64,000 nt of DNA. Source: Nitrospirota bacterium. Lineage in GTDB: Bacteria > Nitrospirota > Leptospirillia > Leptospirillales > Leptospirillaceae. The DNA is taken from contig JAJZHW010000002.1 of NCBI GenBank assembly GCA_021810805.1, positions 96,998-160,997 of the forward strand, written 5' to 3'. Position numbers and translations under genes: made by a program. Under the pieces are notes generated by a model. The model did no database searches. It was not told the DNA's origin and saw only the letters and a list, made by a program, of their open reading frames with translations. How positions within the stretch are numbered: position 1 is the stretch's first letter; every line of letters begins with the position of its first letter. Of this stretch, positions 18,434-28,454 are shown piece after piece.

Positions 18434-21400
18434 ATGTTTCTTGTCAAGATGTCGCTTAAAAGCCCCTACACGATCGTGGCCATGGCCCTGGCGATCGTTC
18501 TTCTCGGGGCCCAGAGCCTGACCTCCATGAACGTCTCCATCCTTCCCCGGATCCCCCTTCCCGTGGTGGAGGTTCTGACCGTCTTCCCGGGGATGAACGT
18601 CTACAACACCGAGATGGACATCACCGAGCAGATGGAGCGCATCATTCTCCAGGCGCCCTATATCCGGTCGGTCAAGTCGGAAAGCCTCGTCGGGATCAGC
18701 ATGATCCAGATCCGCTTCCGCTCGAACTATCCGCTCTCCTCCGGCGTCTCCATGGTCACCTCGCTCGTCTACTCTTCCCTGAAATATCTGCCGCCGGGAA
18801 TTTTTCCCCCGATCATCATCCCCTTCGGGATCTCCGCCATCCCCATCGCCGATCTGGTCCTCTCCTCCAAGGAGCTGACCCAGATGCAGATGTACGACAT
18901 CGGGTACTTCAACGTGCGTTCCCAGATGGGAACGATTCCCGGGGTGGCCGCTCCTCCCGTCTTCGGGGGACTCTCCCGCCAGATCCAGGTGTTCACCAAC
19001 AACACCGCTCTCCTGGCCCGGGGGCTCACGATCTGGGACGTGGTCAACGCCCTGAACCGCCAGAACATCATCTGGCCGGCCGGCTTCGCCAAGATCGGGG
19101 ACATGAGCTACAACGTCTTCGTCAACGCTCTTTTGGGACCGGTGAAGACCATCGGGGACGTTCCCATCAAGGTGAAGGATGGTCAGCCCGTCTACGTCCG
19201 GGATGTGGCCCAGGCTCGGGACTCCTACCGCATTCAGACGAACCCCGTGCGCGTCGACGGAAGAAAGTCGGTCTATATCCCCGTGCTCAAGCAGGAGGGG
19301 GCCAACACCGTCAAGGTCATCGATGCCACGAGGAATGCGATCAACAGCTTCTATGGTCTGCCCAAGAGCCTCGATATCTCGCTGGTCTTCGACCAGTCCG
19401 TCTATATCCGGGACTCGGTGGCCTCGCTCGAGCGCGAGGGAATTGTGGGGATCCTGCTGACGGCGGCCATGATCCTGCTCTTTTTGGGGAATGTCCGCTC
19501 CACCCTCATCATCACGACCTCGATCCCCCTCTCCCTTCTGGTGGGATTCGTCATGCTCAACGCCACCGGGCAGACCATCAACATCATGACCCTGGGAGGG
19601 CTGGCGCTGGCGATCGGTCGTCTGGTGGACGACGCCATTGTCGTTTTGGAGAACACCAACCGCCATCTCGAGATGGGGAAAGCCCCGGCGCAGGCAGCCT
19701 TGGACGGAGCCGGAGAGGTGGCCATGCCGGTGATGGCCTCCACCATTGCCACCATGATCGTCTTCTCCCCTGTCCTCTTTCTTCTGGGCAAGGGAAAGTT
19801 CCTCTTTACCCCCCTGGCCGCGGCGGTGGCGTACTCCATGCTGGCCTCCTACTTCGTGTCGATGACCCTTGTGCCGGTTCTTTCGACCTGGTTTCTGAAG
19901 CCCGAGTCGGCCTACAAAAACAGTCGCTCCCTCTTTCGGCGAGGGATTGAAAAATTCAATGAGTATTTTGGTCGGCTGAGGGCATTCTATCGGGGATACC
20001 TGAAGATCGCCCTGCGCCACCGGGCTCCGGTCTCGATCCTCATCTTCCTGGCCTTTGTCGGCTCATTCTTTCTCTTCTCCCAGATCGGGACCCAGTATTT
20101 CCCCCCCGACGACACCGGGGCCTTCATCATCCAGATGCGCCTTCCCGTCGGGAGCCGTATCGAAAAGACCGACGCGGTGAGTGCCCGGGTCGACGCCGCC
20201 ATTCGCCGGATCATTCCGGCCAAGGATATCGTCCACATCGTGATCAACGAGGGGGTCCGTCCGGGATGGGATGCCATGTACACCACCAACCTGTGGAGCC
20301 ACATGGCCTTTATCCTCATCCAGCTCAACCCCTCCGACGAGCGCAAGAGATCGATGTGGGACTTCCAGGACGAGCTTCGCCCCTATCTCGCCGCCCACTT
20401 CCCGAACGTCGAGTTCTACTACGAATCCTCGTCCATCATCACCCAGATTCTGGCCGGATCCGGTGAGGCGCCCATCGACATCCAGCTTCTTGGGGCCTCC
20501 TACCGGCAGCTCGGGAAGATCGCCAAAGAGATCGTGGCTCACGTCCAGACCATCCCCGGGGCCACCGATGTCCGGGTCAAGCAGAACATCCACTACCCGT
20601 CCATGTACATCGACGTCGATCGCAGCAAGGCCCAGTTCCTCGGGGTCTCGGAGCTCGACGTGGAAAAAAATGTGATTACGAGCCTGGTGACGAACGTGGC
20701 CATCGGAGAGAACTTCTGGGTCGACCAGACCACGGGGAACCCTTACTTTCTGACGGCCCAGTATCCGGAAGACAAGATCAACTCCATGGATGCCCTCTCC
20801 AATATCCTGATCCGCCAGAACAAGGGAACGGATTTCGCCGACGAAGGGGCCAAAAATCCCCCCATCTACCTTCGGGACATCGCCGACATCCGTCGGATCA
20901 CGATCCCTCCGGCCATCTTCCACTACAATGTGGAGCGGGTGGTGGACGTTCTGGTCAACGTCTCCCATGCTCCCGGTGTGTCGCTGGGAGGGGTGGGGAG
21001 CCAGATCGACGACTACATGGCCCACTACAAGCTCCCGGAGGGTTACTCCTGGCGGGAGTCGGGAATGCTGGCCTCCATGCACCGGTCCTTCGGGTCGATG
21101 GGGCTGGCCGTGCTTCTGGCCATGGCTCTTGTTTACCTGGCCCTCGTGGCCCAGTTCCAGAGCTTTCTCGACCCATTCATCATCATGATATCGGTGCCGT
21201 TCGGACTCATCGGGGTCTTTGCCATGCTCTACGCCACCCATACCGGGATCAACGTGGAGTCGCTCATCGGAGTGATCATGGACATCGGGATCGGCGTATC
21301 GAACTCGGTCCTTCTGGTGGAGTTCGCCATTCGTCTCCGGGAGCAGGGGGCGCCGCTCCATCGTGCGGTGGTGGAGGCGGGATCGACCCGGCTTCGTCCC

Positions 21401-21616
21401 ATCCTGATGACGGCGATCGGGACGATCCTGGCGATGATCCCCACCGCGGTGGGCATGGGGGTAGGATCGGGGGCGGAGGAGCCTCTCGCCCGGGCGGTGA
21501 TCGGCGGACTCCTCGTGATGACGGTCCTGACCCTGGTCCAGGTCCCGATCTTTTACGTCATCTTCCATTCCTGGGAGGAGAGGTGGAAGGAGAGAAAGCT
21601 CGCCCGGACGAGGTAG
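18434..21616 (+). CDS. RND efflux transporter permease (AcrB/HAE1-like)
   Basis: ~1060 aa. GLALAIGRLVDDAIVVLENTNRHLE (TM4 DD), QIGTQYFPPDDTGAF, IGVIMDIGIGVSNSVLLVEFA, RLRPILMTAIGTILAMIP. Confidence 0.93.
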   Translation: MFLVKMSLKSPYTIVAMALAIVLLGAQSLTSMNVSILPRIPLPVVEVLTVFPGMNVYNTEMDITEQMERIILQAPYIRSVKSESLVGISMIQIRFRSNYPLSSGVSMVTSLVYSSLKYLPPGIFPPIIIPFGISAIPIADLVLSSKELTQMQMYDIGYFNVRSQMGTIPGVAAPPVFGGLSRQIQVFTNNTALLARGLTIWDVVNALNRQNIIWPAGFAKIGDMSYNVFVNALLGPVKTIGDVPIKVKDGQPVYVRDVAQARDSYRIQTNPVRVDGRKSVYIPVLKQEGANTVKVIDATRNAINSFYGLPKSLDISLVFDQSVYIRDSVASLEREGIVGILLTAAMILLFLGNVRSTLIITTSIPLSLLVGFVMLNATGQTINIMTLGGLALAIGRLVDDAIVVLENTNRHLEMGKAPAQAALDGAGEVAMPVMASTIATMIVFSPVLFLLGKGKFLFTPLAAAVAYSMLASYFVSMTLVPVLSTWFLKPESAYKNSRSLFRRGIEKFNEYFGRLRAFYRGYLKIALRHRAPVSILIFLAFVGSFFLFSQIGTQYFPPDDTGAFIIQMRLPVGSRIEKTDAVSARVDAAIRRIIPAKDIVHIVINEGVRPGWDAMYTTNLWSHMAFILIQLNPSDERKRSMWDFQDELRPYLAAHFPNVEFYYESSSIITQILAGSGEAPIDIQLLGASYRQLGKIAKEIVAHVQTIPGATDVRVKQNIHYPSMYIDVDRSKAQFLGVSELDVEKNVITSLVTNVAIGENFWVDQTTGNPYFLTAQYPEDKINSMDALSNILIRQNKGTDFADEGAKNPPIYLRDIADIRRITIPPAIFHYNVERVVDVLVNVSHAPGVSLGGVGSQIDDYMAHYKLPEGYSWRESGMLASMHRSFGSMGLAVLLAMALVYLALVAQFQSFLDPFIIMISVPFGLIGVFAMLYATHTGINVESLIGVIMDIGIGVSNSVLLVEFAIRLREQGAPLHRAVVEAGSTRLRPILMTAIGTILAMIPTAVGMGVGSGAEEPLARAVIGGLLVMTVLTLVQVPIFYVIFHSWEERWKERKLARTR

Positions 21617-21619
21617 GGA

Positions 21620-22639
21620 TTACTCCCGGGGGAGGAGCGGAAGCTCGGACACCTCAAAGCGGTTTCCCGCCCCGTCGACGAGGGACTCTCCGGAATCCCA
21701 GTGGCTCCGCTTGACGTAGGCGAGGCCCACAGGACCGCCGCAGGTCACCGATGAGACAAGGCTGGTGAGGATCCCGGCTTCGGTGTGGTCAAGTGATGCC
21801 AGAAGGGGGCGCGGGAGAGACGTCTCCGGGGCGATGGTCCCCTCAAGTCGAACGCCGACGAGCTTTCTCGAGAGCTGGCCCTGGAATTTCAGACGGGTGA
21901 CCGGCTCCTGCCCCACATAGCACCCTTTGTCGTAGGAGACGGCGAGGGTGTCGAGGCCAGCTTCGGCAGGAAAATGGCCCTCGTTGAGCTCGGAGGGAAC
22001 GGTCGGGATCCCGCGCTCCACCCGATAGACCTCGAGTCCGCCATCGTCGAGGCGCTGGCCGCCTTGGGTGAGAACCCGTTCTTCGAGCGAGGCGAGAAGG
22101 GCCGGGCCTTTGTCGGCCGGAAGCCAGAGGTCGATATAGCCTCCGGTGTCGGCGTCGAAGGCTCCGGTCTCGGGGCGAAGAAAGGCGAACCCTCCTCCGG
22201 CGATCGTTCGCAATCCTCCCCCATCGCTCTCCGGTGTCAGAAGAGGGGAAACAAGAACGCGGGCCTCCGGCCCCACGAGGGAGGCCTGAACAAAGCCTTC
22301 GGTCTCCGAGGCCAGGGTCGCCTTGGTCCTGAAAAAGAGATATTTCTTGAGATGGGCCAGGAACTCCGCTTCCGCCTCCTTCGAAAAGAGCGAGGGGGAG
22401 AGGAGAATCCGGTCGGGAAGCACCCCGATCCAGCTGTCGAAGAGGATCCGGGCCTTGGGGCTCAGGAAAAATCCGTATCGAAGTGATCCGGGTTTCTGTC
22501 CGGCAACATCCTGGCAGAGAAGGCCCTGAAGAAACGAGGCCCGGTCGTCTCCGGACACCGAGACGAGAACGCGAGGGCGGGTGGCGATGTGGAGCCCGGC
22601 CCGGGCATGGGACGGACGGGTATCGGTTTGGGGTGTCAT
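21620..22639 (-). CDS. ygfZ: YgfZ/GcvT-like folate-binding protein
   Basis: DRASFLQGLLCQDV and the signature KGCYVGQEPVTRLKFQGQLSRKLVGV. ATG at complement 22639. Confidence 0.85.
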   Translation of the reverse strand: MTPQTDTRPSHARAGLHIATRPRVLVSVSGDDRASFLQGLLCQDVAGQKPGSLRYGFFLSPKARILFDSWIGVLPDRILLSPSLFSKEAEAEFLAHLKKYLFFRTKATLASETEGFVQASLVGPEARVLVSPLLTPESDGGGLRTIAGGGFAFLRPETGAFDADTGGYIDLWLPADKGPALLASLEERVLTQGGQRLDDGGLEVYRVERGIPTVPSELNEGHFPAEAGLDTLAVSYDKGCYVGQEPVTRLKFQGQLSRKLVGVRLEGTIAPETSLPRPLLASLDHTEAGILTSLVSSVTCGGPVGLAYVKRSHWDSGESLVDGAGNRFEVSELPLLPRE

Positions 22640-22792
22640 AAAGAGGCGCTCCTTCAGATTACAGGTGGTTCGGTCTGTCGCTGTCTTGGGATCGATCGGC
22701 AGGGGCGAGTCCCCATCTTCTGATGGTAGGGAGAGAATGCGAATGGTGTCAACAAACCCGGGAGAATATTGTCCGGAATATGAGGAACGACA

Positions 22793-24028
22793 ATGAGCGA
22801 ATCTGGAGGATCCTCCGGCGCCCCCCCGGGCGGGGCGCCCCACGCGGAATTTGAAGACCACGAATCCTTCCGTCCCGAATGGAAAAACGAAATCGATCTC
22901 CACGACGTCCACTTTCCGAATAAAGTCCGTCAGGGAATCCTTGCGTTCTTTTTCATAATGATTGGTGGGCCTGTCGTCCTCTTTGCCTACAAGTGGCTCA
23001 ATCCCCCCAAGCCTCCGGTGATCCCCCTTCCCACGGTCCAGGTGATGGCCGTCCGCTTCAGGACCCTCCACCACAAGGTGACCATTCCCGCGGCGCTGGA
23101 GTCCTTCAGGAAGGCCGTTCTCTATGCCCATGTTCCGGGCTACCTCAAGTACCTCAATGTGGACAAGGGCGACTATGTCCGCAAGGGGCAGGTGTTGGCC
23201 TACATCCAGGATCCTGAGCTCTTCCAGACCTATCAGCGCACGGTGGCCAGGGTTCGCATCGCCGATCTGACCTACCACCGGATCAAGCGCGTCTGGCTCG
23301 ACCATCCGTCCCTTATCTCGAAGGAGCGCGTCCAGCAGAAGTTTGCGATTTACCTCAAGACGGTGGCCCAGATGCGCCACGAGGAAGCGCTCCTTGCCTA
23401 CAAGACCATTGCGGCCCCCTTTGACGGCATGATCACACAACGCTTCGTCGATCCCGGCAAGCTCCTGTCCCAGGCCACCGAAGCCACCTCGACGGCCCAG
23501 CCCATCGTCACGATCGAGAAGGTCGACGCCCTTCGGGCCTATGTCTGGATCCCAGCCGATGTCTCCCCGCTGATCCGGAGAGGTCAGAAGGTCGAGGTCC
23601 ATCTTGCGGGACTTCCCAATCGAACCTTCTGGGGCCGGGTGACCCGTTTTGCCACGGCGGAAAACCCGACGACCCGGACGATGCGGACCGAGGTCGACAT
23701 GGACAACCCCGACCTTGCCATCCATCCGGGAATGTATGGAAAGTTCACCTTCTACCTCGAGAAATATCGGGACTCCATCGTGATTCCTGGGATGGCCGTC
23801 ATGGCGAGAAGGGACAAGCCTCTCTCCGTGATGGTCGTGAAGGACGGAAGGGCCCTGGAGGTTCCCATCACCATCGGAATCGACAATGCGAAGTGGGTTC
23901 AGGTGCTGTCGGGGCTGACCGCCGGCGATCGCCTTGTGGTTGCCGGAAAATGGCATGTCCACTCGGGAGAGCCCGTCCGGGCGGTTCCGATGAAGCCCGT
24001 GCCCTTCCGTCCGGCGCGCCAGCTATGA
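22793..24028 (+). CDS. RND efflux periplasmic adaptor (membrane fusion protein), second copy
   Basis: GYLKYLNVDKGDYVRKGQVLAYIQDPELFQTYQ, APFDGMITQRFVDPGKLLSQ; paralogous to 17265-18362. Confidence 0.88.
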   Translation: MSESGGSSGAPPGGAPHAEFEDHESFRPEWKNEIDLHDVHFPNKVRQGILAFFFIMIGGPVVLFAYKWLNPPKPPVIPLPTVQVMAVRFRTLHHKVTIPAALESFRKAVLYAHVPGYLKYLNVDKGDYVRKGQVLAYIQDPELFQTYQRTVARVRIADLTYHRIKRVWLDHPSLISKERVQQKFAIYLKTVAQMRHEEALLAYKTIAAPFDGMITQRFVDPGKLLSQATEATSTAQPIVTIEKVDALRAYVWIPADVSPLIRRGQKVEVHLAGLPNRTFWGRVTRFATAENPTTRTMRTEVDMDNPDLAIHPGMYGKFTFYLEKYRDSIVIPGMAVMARRDKPLSVMVVKDGRALEVPITIGIDNAKWVQVLSGLTAGDRLVVAGKWHVHSGEPVRAVPMKPVPFRPARQL

Positions 24029-24066
24029 CAGGGTCGGGAGAGACACGCGTCAAGGAAGGACAATTC

Positions 24067-25572
24067 ATGAAGCAGACAATGTGCGGACAGGAATATCTCC
24101 CGGCCAGGCGTTCAGGATTGATGAAGGCGATTGCCTTCGTTGGAGCCCTGGCGGGGACCCTTCATCCGGGAGGGACGCAAAGCGCCTGGGCCGAGAATAT
24201 GACAGCCATCTCGGACGACGGCATCCCGCCGGAGATTCTCTCTGTCGACCAGGCGGTCGACTTTGCCCTGAAGCACCACCCGAAGCTCATGTGGTTCGCC
24301 CACACAGTCAAACAGAAGGCCGCGACGGTGAAGGTCGCAAAGTCCCATTTTTTCCCCCATATCGGGGCAGGCGCGGTCTACGGCGAATCCGATCCGGGAC
24401 TTACCGATCGGCCATTCAACAACAACAATTTCATCGATCCGCTCTTCCCGATGACCTATGCCGCTCCAGGGGCTCTGGCCTCCCCCAATCTTCCCATGGG
24501 CGATGCCTCCTTGGGTGTGAACCAGATGCTTTACGACTTCGGCAAGTTCGAGCATCGGGTCCGGCAACGGCTGGCCGGGCAGAAGGCCTCGGAATTCTGG
24601 CTCTACGGCCAGGATGCCTGGGTGATCCTTCAGGTCAAGGAAGCCTACTACAGAGTGTTGCTGGACAAAAAGCTCATCGAGGTCTACCAGAAAAACCTCG
24701 ACCAGAGAAAGCTTGTCATGGATCTGACCCGCTCGCTCTACAAGGCGGACTACCGCTCCCGCCTCGACTTCGATCTGGCCCGTGTCGACTATGAAAAGGC
24801 TCGGGCTTTGCTTGAGGCCGAAAAGGCGGATCTCACGGCCCGTATCGCCCATTTTAACGATGCCATAGGACTGGGGCAGGGAGGGCGACGGGATTATCGG
24901 ATGACCTCGCCCCTCGATAAGGCGCCCGCGCCGATCATCTCCACCGATGACGCCATCGTCAGAGGGCTCACCTATCGTCCCGAGATCAATGCCACCAGGA
25001 ACCTCTATACCCAAGACAAGGAGCAGGCCCGGTATGAACGGGCTCAGCACTATCCTCTGATTTCCGCCTTTGGCAGTTATGGCTGGTTGGGGAACATGGC
25101 CACGGGGCAAAGCTATGCCGCATCCGGGGGATGGTGGTCCGGCGGCGGTTCGGTGACGATCCCCATTTATACGGGCGGAGAGATTCGCGGATTGACCGAA
25201 CGCGCCAGAGAAAAGGCTCGGGAACGAAAATACGGGATTGCCGATTGGTCCCACAATATTCGATACCAGATCGTTCGGGCCAGGTCCGATATCCGGGCCG
25301 ATGTCGCTTCAGTTCGGGCTTATACCGAGGCTGTGAAGGAGGCTGACTTGGCCCTCGTTCTGGCAACCAAGCGTTATACCGCCAACCTGATTTCCATTGT
25401 TGACCTGACGTTGGCAGAGGTGTATCTCCTCGATACGGAGGCATCTTTGGCGACTTGGCAATACCGGTATCAGGCCGACAGGGCGGCCTTCCGATTCGCA
25501 GAGGGTGTCGACTATCTCGGATATCTTCCCGATGTGCGTCAAAAAGTTGTTGAAAGCCTCTCCAAGAAATAG
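24067..25572 (+). CDS. TolC-family outer membrane efflux protein
   Basis: Signal-like N-terminus, VDQAVDFALKHHPKL, paired coiled-coil segments, GGSVTIPIYTGGEIRGLTERAREKARE. Confidence 0.85.
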   Translation: MKQTMCGQEYLPARRSGLMKAIAFVGALAGTLHPGGTQSAWAENMTAISDDGIPPEILSVDQAVDFALKHHPKLMWFAHTVKQKAATVKVAKSHFFPHIGAGAVYGESDPGLTDRPFNNNNFIDPLFPMTYAAPGALASPNLPMGDASLGVNQMLYDFGKFEHRVRQRLAGQKASEFWLYGQDAWVILQVKEAYYRVLLDKKLIEVYQKNLDQRKLVMDLTRSLYKADYRSRLDFDLARVDYEKARALLEAEKADLTARIAHFNDAIGLGQGGRRDYRMTSPLDKAPAPIISTDDAIVRGLTYRPEINATRNLYTQDKEQARYERAQHYPLISAFGSYGWLGNMATGQSYAASGGWWSGGGSVTIPIYTGGEIRGLTERAREKARERKYGIADWSHNIRYQIVRARSDIRADVASVRAYTEAVKEADLALVLATKRYTANLISIVDLTLAEVYLLDTEASLATWQYRYQADRAAFRFAEGVDYLGYLPDVRQKVVESLSKK

Positions 25573-25695
25573 GGGCGAAATCGATTCCACCGGGCTCCGG
25601 TTGACCCACTTTTTCGCTCCTTGGTATTGTTAGAAGGGAGATCCTCCGCGGCTCTCTTGCCATGAGGACGATGGACGTGGGTCAATCTTTCCGTA

Positions 25696-26685
25696 TTGAG
25701 AGCCAAGAGGCTCTCTGAAGGGGTGGGTTTTTTGGAAAAGGTGGTGATTTTGGGAACGGGCCCGGCAGGGCTGACGGCAGCCCTCTACACGGCGCGGGCC
25801 TTTTTGTCTCCTCTGGTTCTCGAAGGCCCTCAGGCCGGAGGACAGCTGACGATCACCACGGAGGTCGAGAATTTCCCGGGTTTTCCCGAGGGGATCACGG
25901 GACCCGAGCTGATCGAAAAGATGCGGGCCCAGGTTGTCCGTTTCGGGGCCCGCATCGAAACGGCCATCGTGGAGAAGGTCGAGAGGTCTGCTGACGGAGG
26001 GTTTTCGATCAGGACCGACGACGGTCGGGAGATCCGTTCCTGGACGGTGATCGTGGCCACGGGAGCCTCGGCCAAGTTTTTGGGGCTCTCGTCCGAGAAG
26101 GCCCTCATGGGAGCCGGCGTCTCGGCCTGCGCCACCTGTGACGGATTCTTCTTCAAGGGGCGAGAGATCGTGGTGGCGGGAGGAGGGGACACCGCTCTGG
26201 AGGAGGCCCTCTTTCTTACCCGATTTGCCAGCAAGGTGACGGTCATCCACCGGCGGGACACTCTCCGGGCCTCCAAGATCATGCAGGAAAAGGCCTTTGA
26301 GAATTCCAAGATCGCCTTTGCCTGGAACAGGGAGATTCTCGAGGTTCTCGATGTTTCCCAGGGGATGGTGACGGGAGTGCGTGTTCGGGACGTCGCCACC
26401 GGGGCCGACTCGATCATTCCCTGCTCGGGATTTTTCGTGGCCATCGGCCACCGCCCCAATACCGATTTTCTCGGAGGGCTGGCCGAGACCGATCCGACGG
26501 GATATCTGAAGACGCATTCCGGGACCAAGACCTCCGTACCGGGTCTCTTTGCGGCAGGAGACGTGGCCGATCCGGTGTACCGTCAGGCAATTTCGGCCGC
26601 GGGATCGGGATGCATGGCCGCCATCGATGCCGAACGCTACCTTGAGGCCTCCGGTGTGGAAAAAGCCGGCGTCGAAAGGACGTGA
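25696..26685 (+). CDS. trxB: Thioredoxin reductase-like FAD/NAD(P) oxidoreductase
   Basis: VVILGTGPAGLTAALYTARA, CATCDGFFFKGREIVVAGGGDTALEEALFLT, HRRDTLRAS, GLFAAGDVADPVYRQA. Alternative TTG start at 25732. Confidence 0.9.
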   Translation: MRAKRLSEGVGFLEKVVILGTGPAGLTAALYTARAFLSPLVLEGPQAGGQLTITTEVENFPGFPEGITGPELIEKMRAQVVRFGARIETAIVEKVERSADGGFSIRTDDGREIRSWTVIVATGASAKFLGLSSEKALMGAGVSACATCDGFFFKGREIVVAGGGDTALEEALFLTRFASKVTVIHRRDTLRASKIMQEKAFENSKIAFAWNREILEVLDVSQGMVTGVRVRDVATGADSIIPCSGFFVAIGHRPNTDFLGGLAETDPTGYLKTHSGTKTSVPGLFAAGDVADPVYRQAISAAGSGCMAAIDAERYLEASGVEKAGVERT

Positions 26686-26689
26686 TCGA

Positions 26690-27172
26690 TTGAAGGGACT
26701 CAAGATAGCAGGGCTCCTGCTGTTTGTCGTTTTCGTTTACCTCGGAGGCGATCTGATCGCGAACAACGCGGCCTTCATCAATTCCCCCGGAGTGGTCAAA
26801 CGACTCGCCGTCTATTTTACCCTCAACCGGGCCTGGACTACGGGGGGATACCCTCTTCCCGAGGTCGCTCCCCGAACCTTCTACGGGGATCCCGCCAAGC
26901 TGGCCGACAATATCACCCGTTCCATCAAGGGCTTTTCCGGATGGCATATCGAACAACAGTCTCCGGAAAAGACTGTCATTCGGGTGGAGCCCTCATTCTG
27001 GCACCATGCCACCCACCTGCTTGTGACCGTCTCTCCGGTGGCGGGAGGGGTTCGTCTCAATGCGGAGGCGACCTCGTCATCGGGCTTGCCCGATCTGGGG
27101 GCCGGCCGGAATGATATTCTGAACCTGTTTCATGCGATCGGAGAAGAAAATGCCATTCATCCGCCGGTCTGA
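26690..27172 (+). CDS. Hypothetical membrane-anchored protein (possible DUF1499-like)
   Basis: TM segment GLLLFVVFVYLGGDLIA, then a small domain ending GLPDLGAGRNDILNLF. TTG start inferred; family assignment tentative. Confidence 0.5.
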   Translation: MKGLKIAGLLLFVVFVYLGGDLIANNAAFINSPGVVKRLAVYFTLNRAWTTGGYPLPEVAPRTFYGDPAKLADNITRSIKGFSGWHIEQQSPEKTVIRVEPSFWHHATHLLVTVSPVAGGVRLNAEATSSSGLPDLGAGRNDILNLFHAIGEENAIHPPV

Positions 27173-28421
27173 CCGGTCGGCCCTCGTTCGTCGACTTCTC
27201 TCGGGGGTGCTCCTTCCCGGGATACTCTCGTTGTCGAGTCTCCCCGTCTTGGCGGGAGAAAACACTCCTTCGGGGGCCTCTCCCGAATCCGAATATTCCT
27301 CTCTGACGCTCCCTGTCTCGAATTTCGGGTTTCGGGGCGTCGCCAGAGACCGGTTCGGAACCCTCTACCTCTCTTCCACGCTGAAAAATGGTCTTTTTGT
27401 CCTTCCTCCTTCCTGCCGGAGCGAAGATTGCGCGACCCTGATTCCCCTGACCCCGGGACTCTCCGATCCGGGGGATGTGGTGGCCGACCCGGTCCGCGGA
27501 GGCGCCTATGTCCTTTTGCGTCTCGGGGACAAGGTCGACTATCTTCCCCGGGGGTGCCTCGCGGTGGCGTGTCTCGAGGTTCACCCGCTTCCCGAGCGGC
27601 CAGCCTATCCCTTCCGTGCCGTTTACGACCGGGGAAGGCAGAGGCTGGCCGTCCTGGATCGTCTCTCAAACAAGATCGTCCTGATCTCCTCCGGGTGTCA
27701 GGGGCGCCATTGTCTCACCTTTCTTCCCCTTCCCCCCAAGTCCGGAATCCCCTCGGGGCTGGCCTATGATTCCCGCCGAAAGGATCTGTGGGTCAGCTAT
27801 CGGCAAGGGACGCTTGTCCGTATTTCCCCTGTCTGTCGTCGCCTCTCCTGCGAGACGACCTATCCCCCGGGGAAAACGGGTCTGACCCTCGCCTCGCCGG
27901 TTGCGTCGGGGAAGGACGATGCCCTCTATCTGGCGGCAAATAAGGGGGGAGCCATCGGCTGGGTCGATCTCGCGGAAAATCCCCCAAGGCTCCGCCTGGC
28001 CTCTCTTGAGGCCACCTCGGGGACGATCTCCCATCTCGTCGCGCTCCCCTCCGGAGGGGTCTATCTGGTGACCGGGCTCCCGAGCGGACGCCCGCCGGGA
28101 GAGAGCCACCCTCATGGCGGCTTCTTTTCGCGTCCGCAAGGGAACGCGGGAGGCTTTGATCTCCGCCTTTTCCCCCTTCTCGGAGGAACGCCTTCGGGCC
28201 TCTCCCCGGGGGGGGCAAACGACCTCTGGATGACCGTCGACGACCAGGATGCCCTTTTCCGCCTGTCGCTCACATGCAAAAGGAGATCTCCGGTCCTCTC
28301 GAAGGTCTGTGTGACCCGGATTCCCTTCGAAAAAATCGAAACCCTCTACCACTCCCGGTACCACCAGGAGATCCAGATGCCCAAGGAGTCTTCTCCCGAC
28401 CTCTCCCGTCCTTCGGACTAA
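27132..28421 (+). CDS. Secreted hypothetical protein, beta-propeller-like, with repeated CX4C motifs
   Basis: Signal peptide (RRLLSGVLLPGILSLSSLPVLAG). Repeating units each with CRSEDC, CLAVAC, CQGRHC, CRRLSC. Confidence 0.65.
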   Translation: MRSEKKMPFIRRSDRSALVRRLLSGVLLPGILSLSSLPVLAGENTPSGASPESEYSSLTLPVSNFGFRGVARDRFGTLYLSSTLKNGLFVLPPSCRSEDCATLIPLTPGLSDPGDVVADPVRGGAYVLLRLGDKVDYLPRGCLAVACLEVHPLPERPAYPFRAVYDRGRQRLAVLDRLSNKIVLISSGCQGRHCLTFLPLPPKSGIPSGLAYDSRRKDLWVSYRQGTLVRISPVCRRLSCETTYPPGKTGLTLASPVASGKDDALYLAANKGGAIGWVDLAENPPRLRLASLEATSGTISHLVALPSGGVYLVTGLPSGRPPGESHPHGGFFSRPQGNAGGFDLRLFPLLGGTPSGLSPGGANDLWMTVDDQDALFRLSLTCKRRSPVLSKVCVTRIPFEKIETLYHSRYHQEIQMPKESSPDLSRPSD

Positions 28422-28454
28422 AGGCTGGCGGGAGCCAATCCGGAGAGTTCTCCC

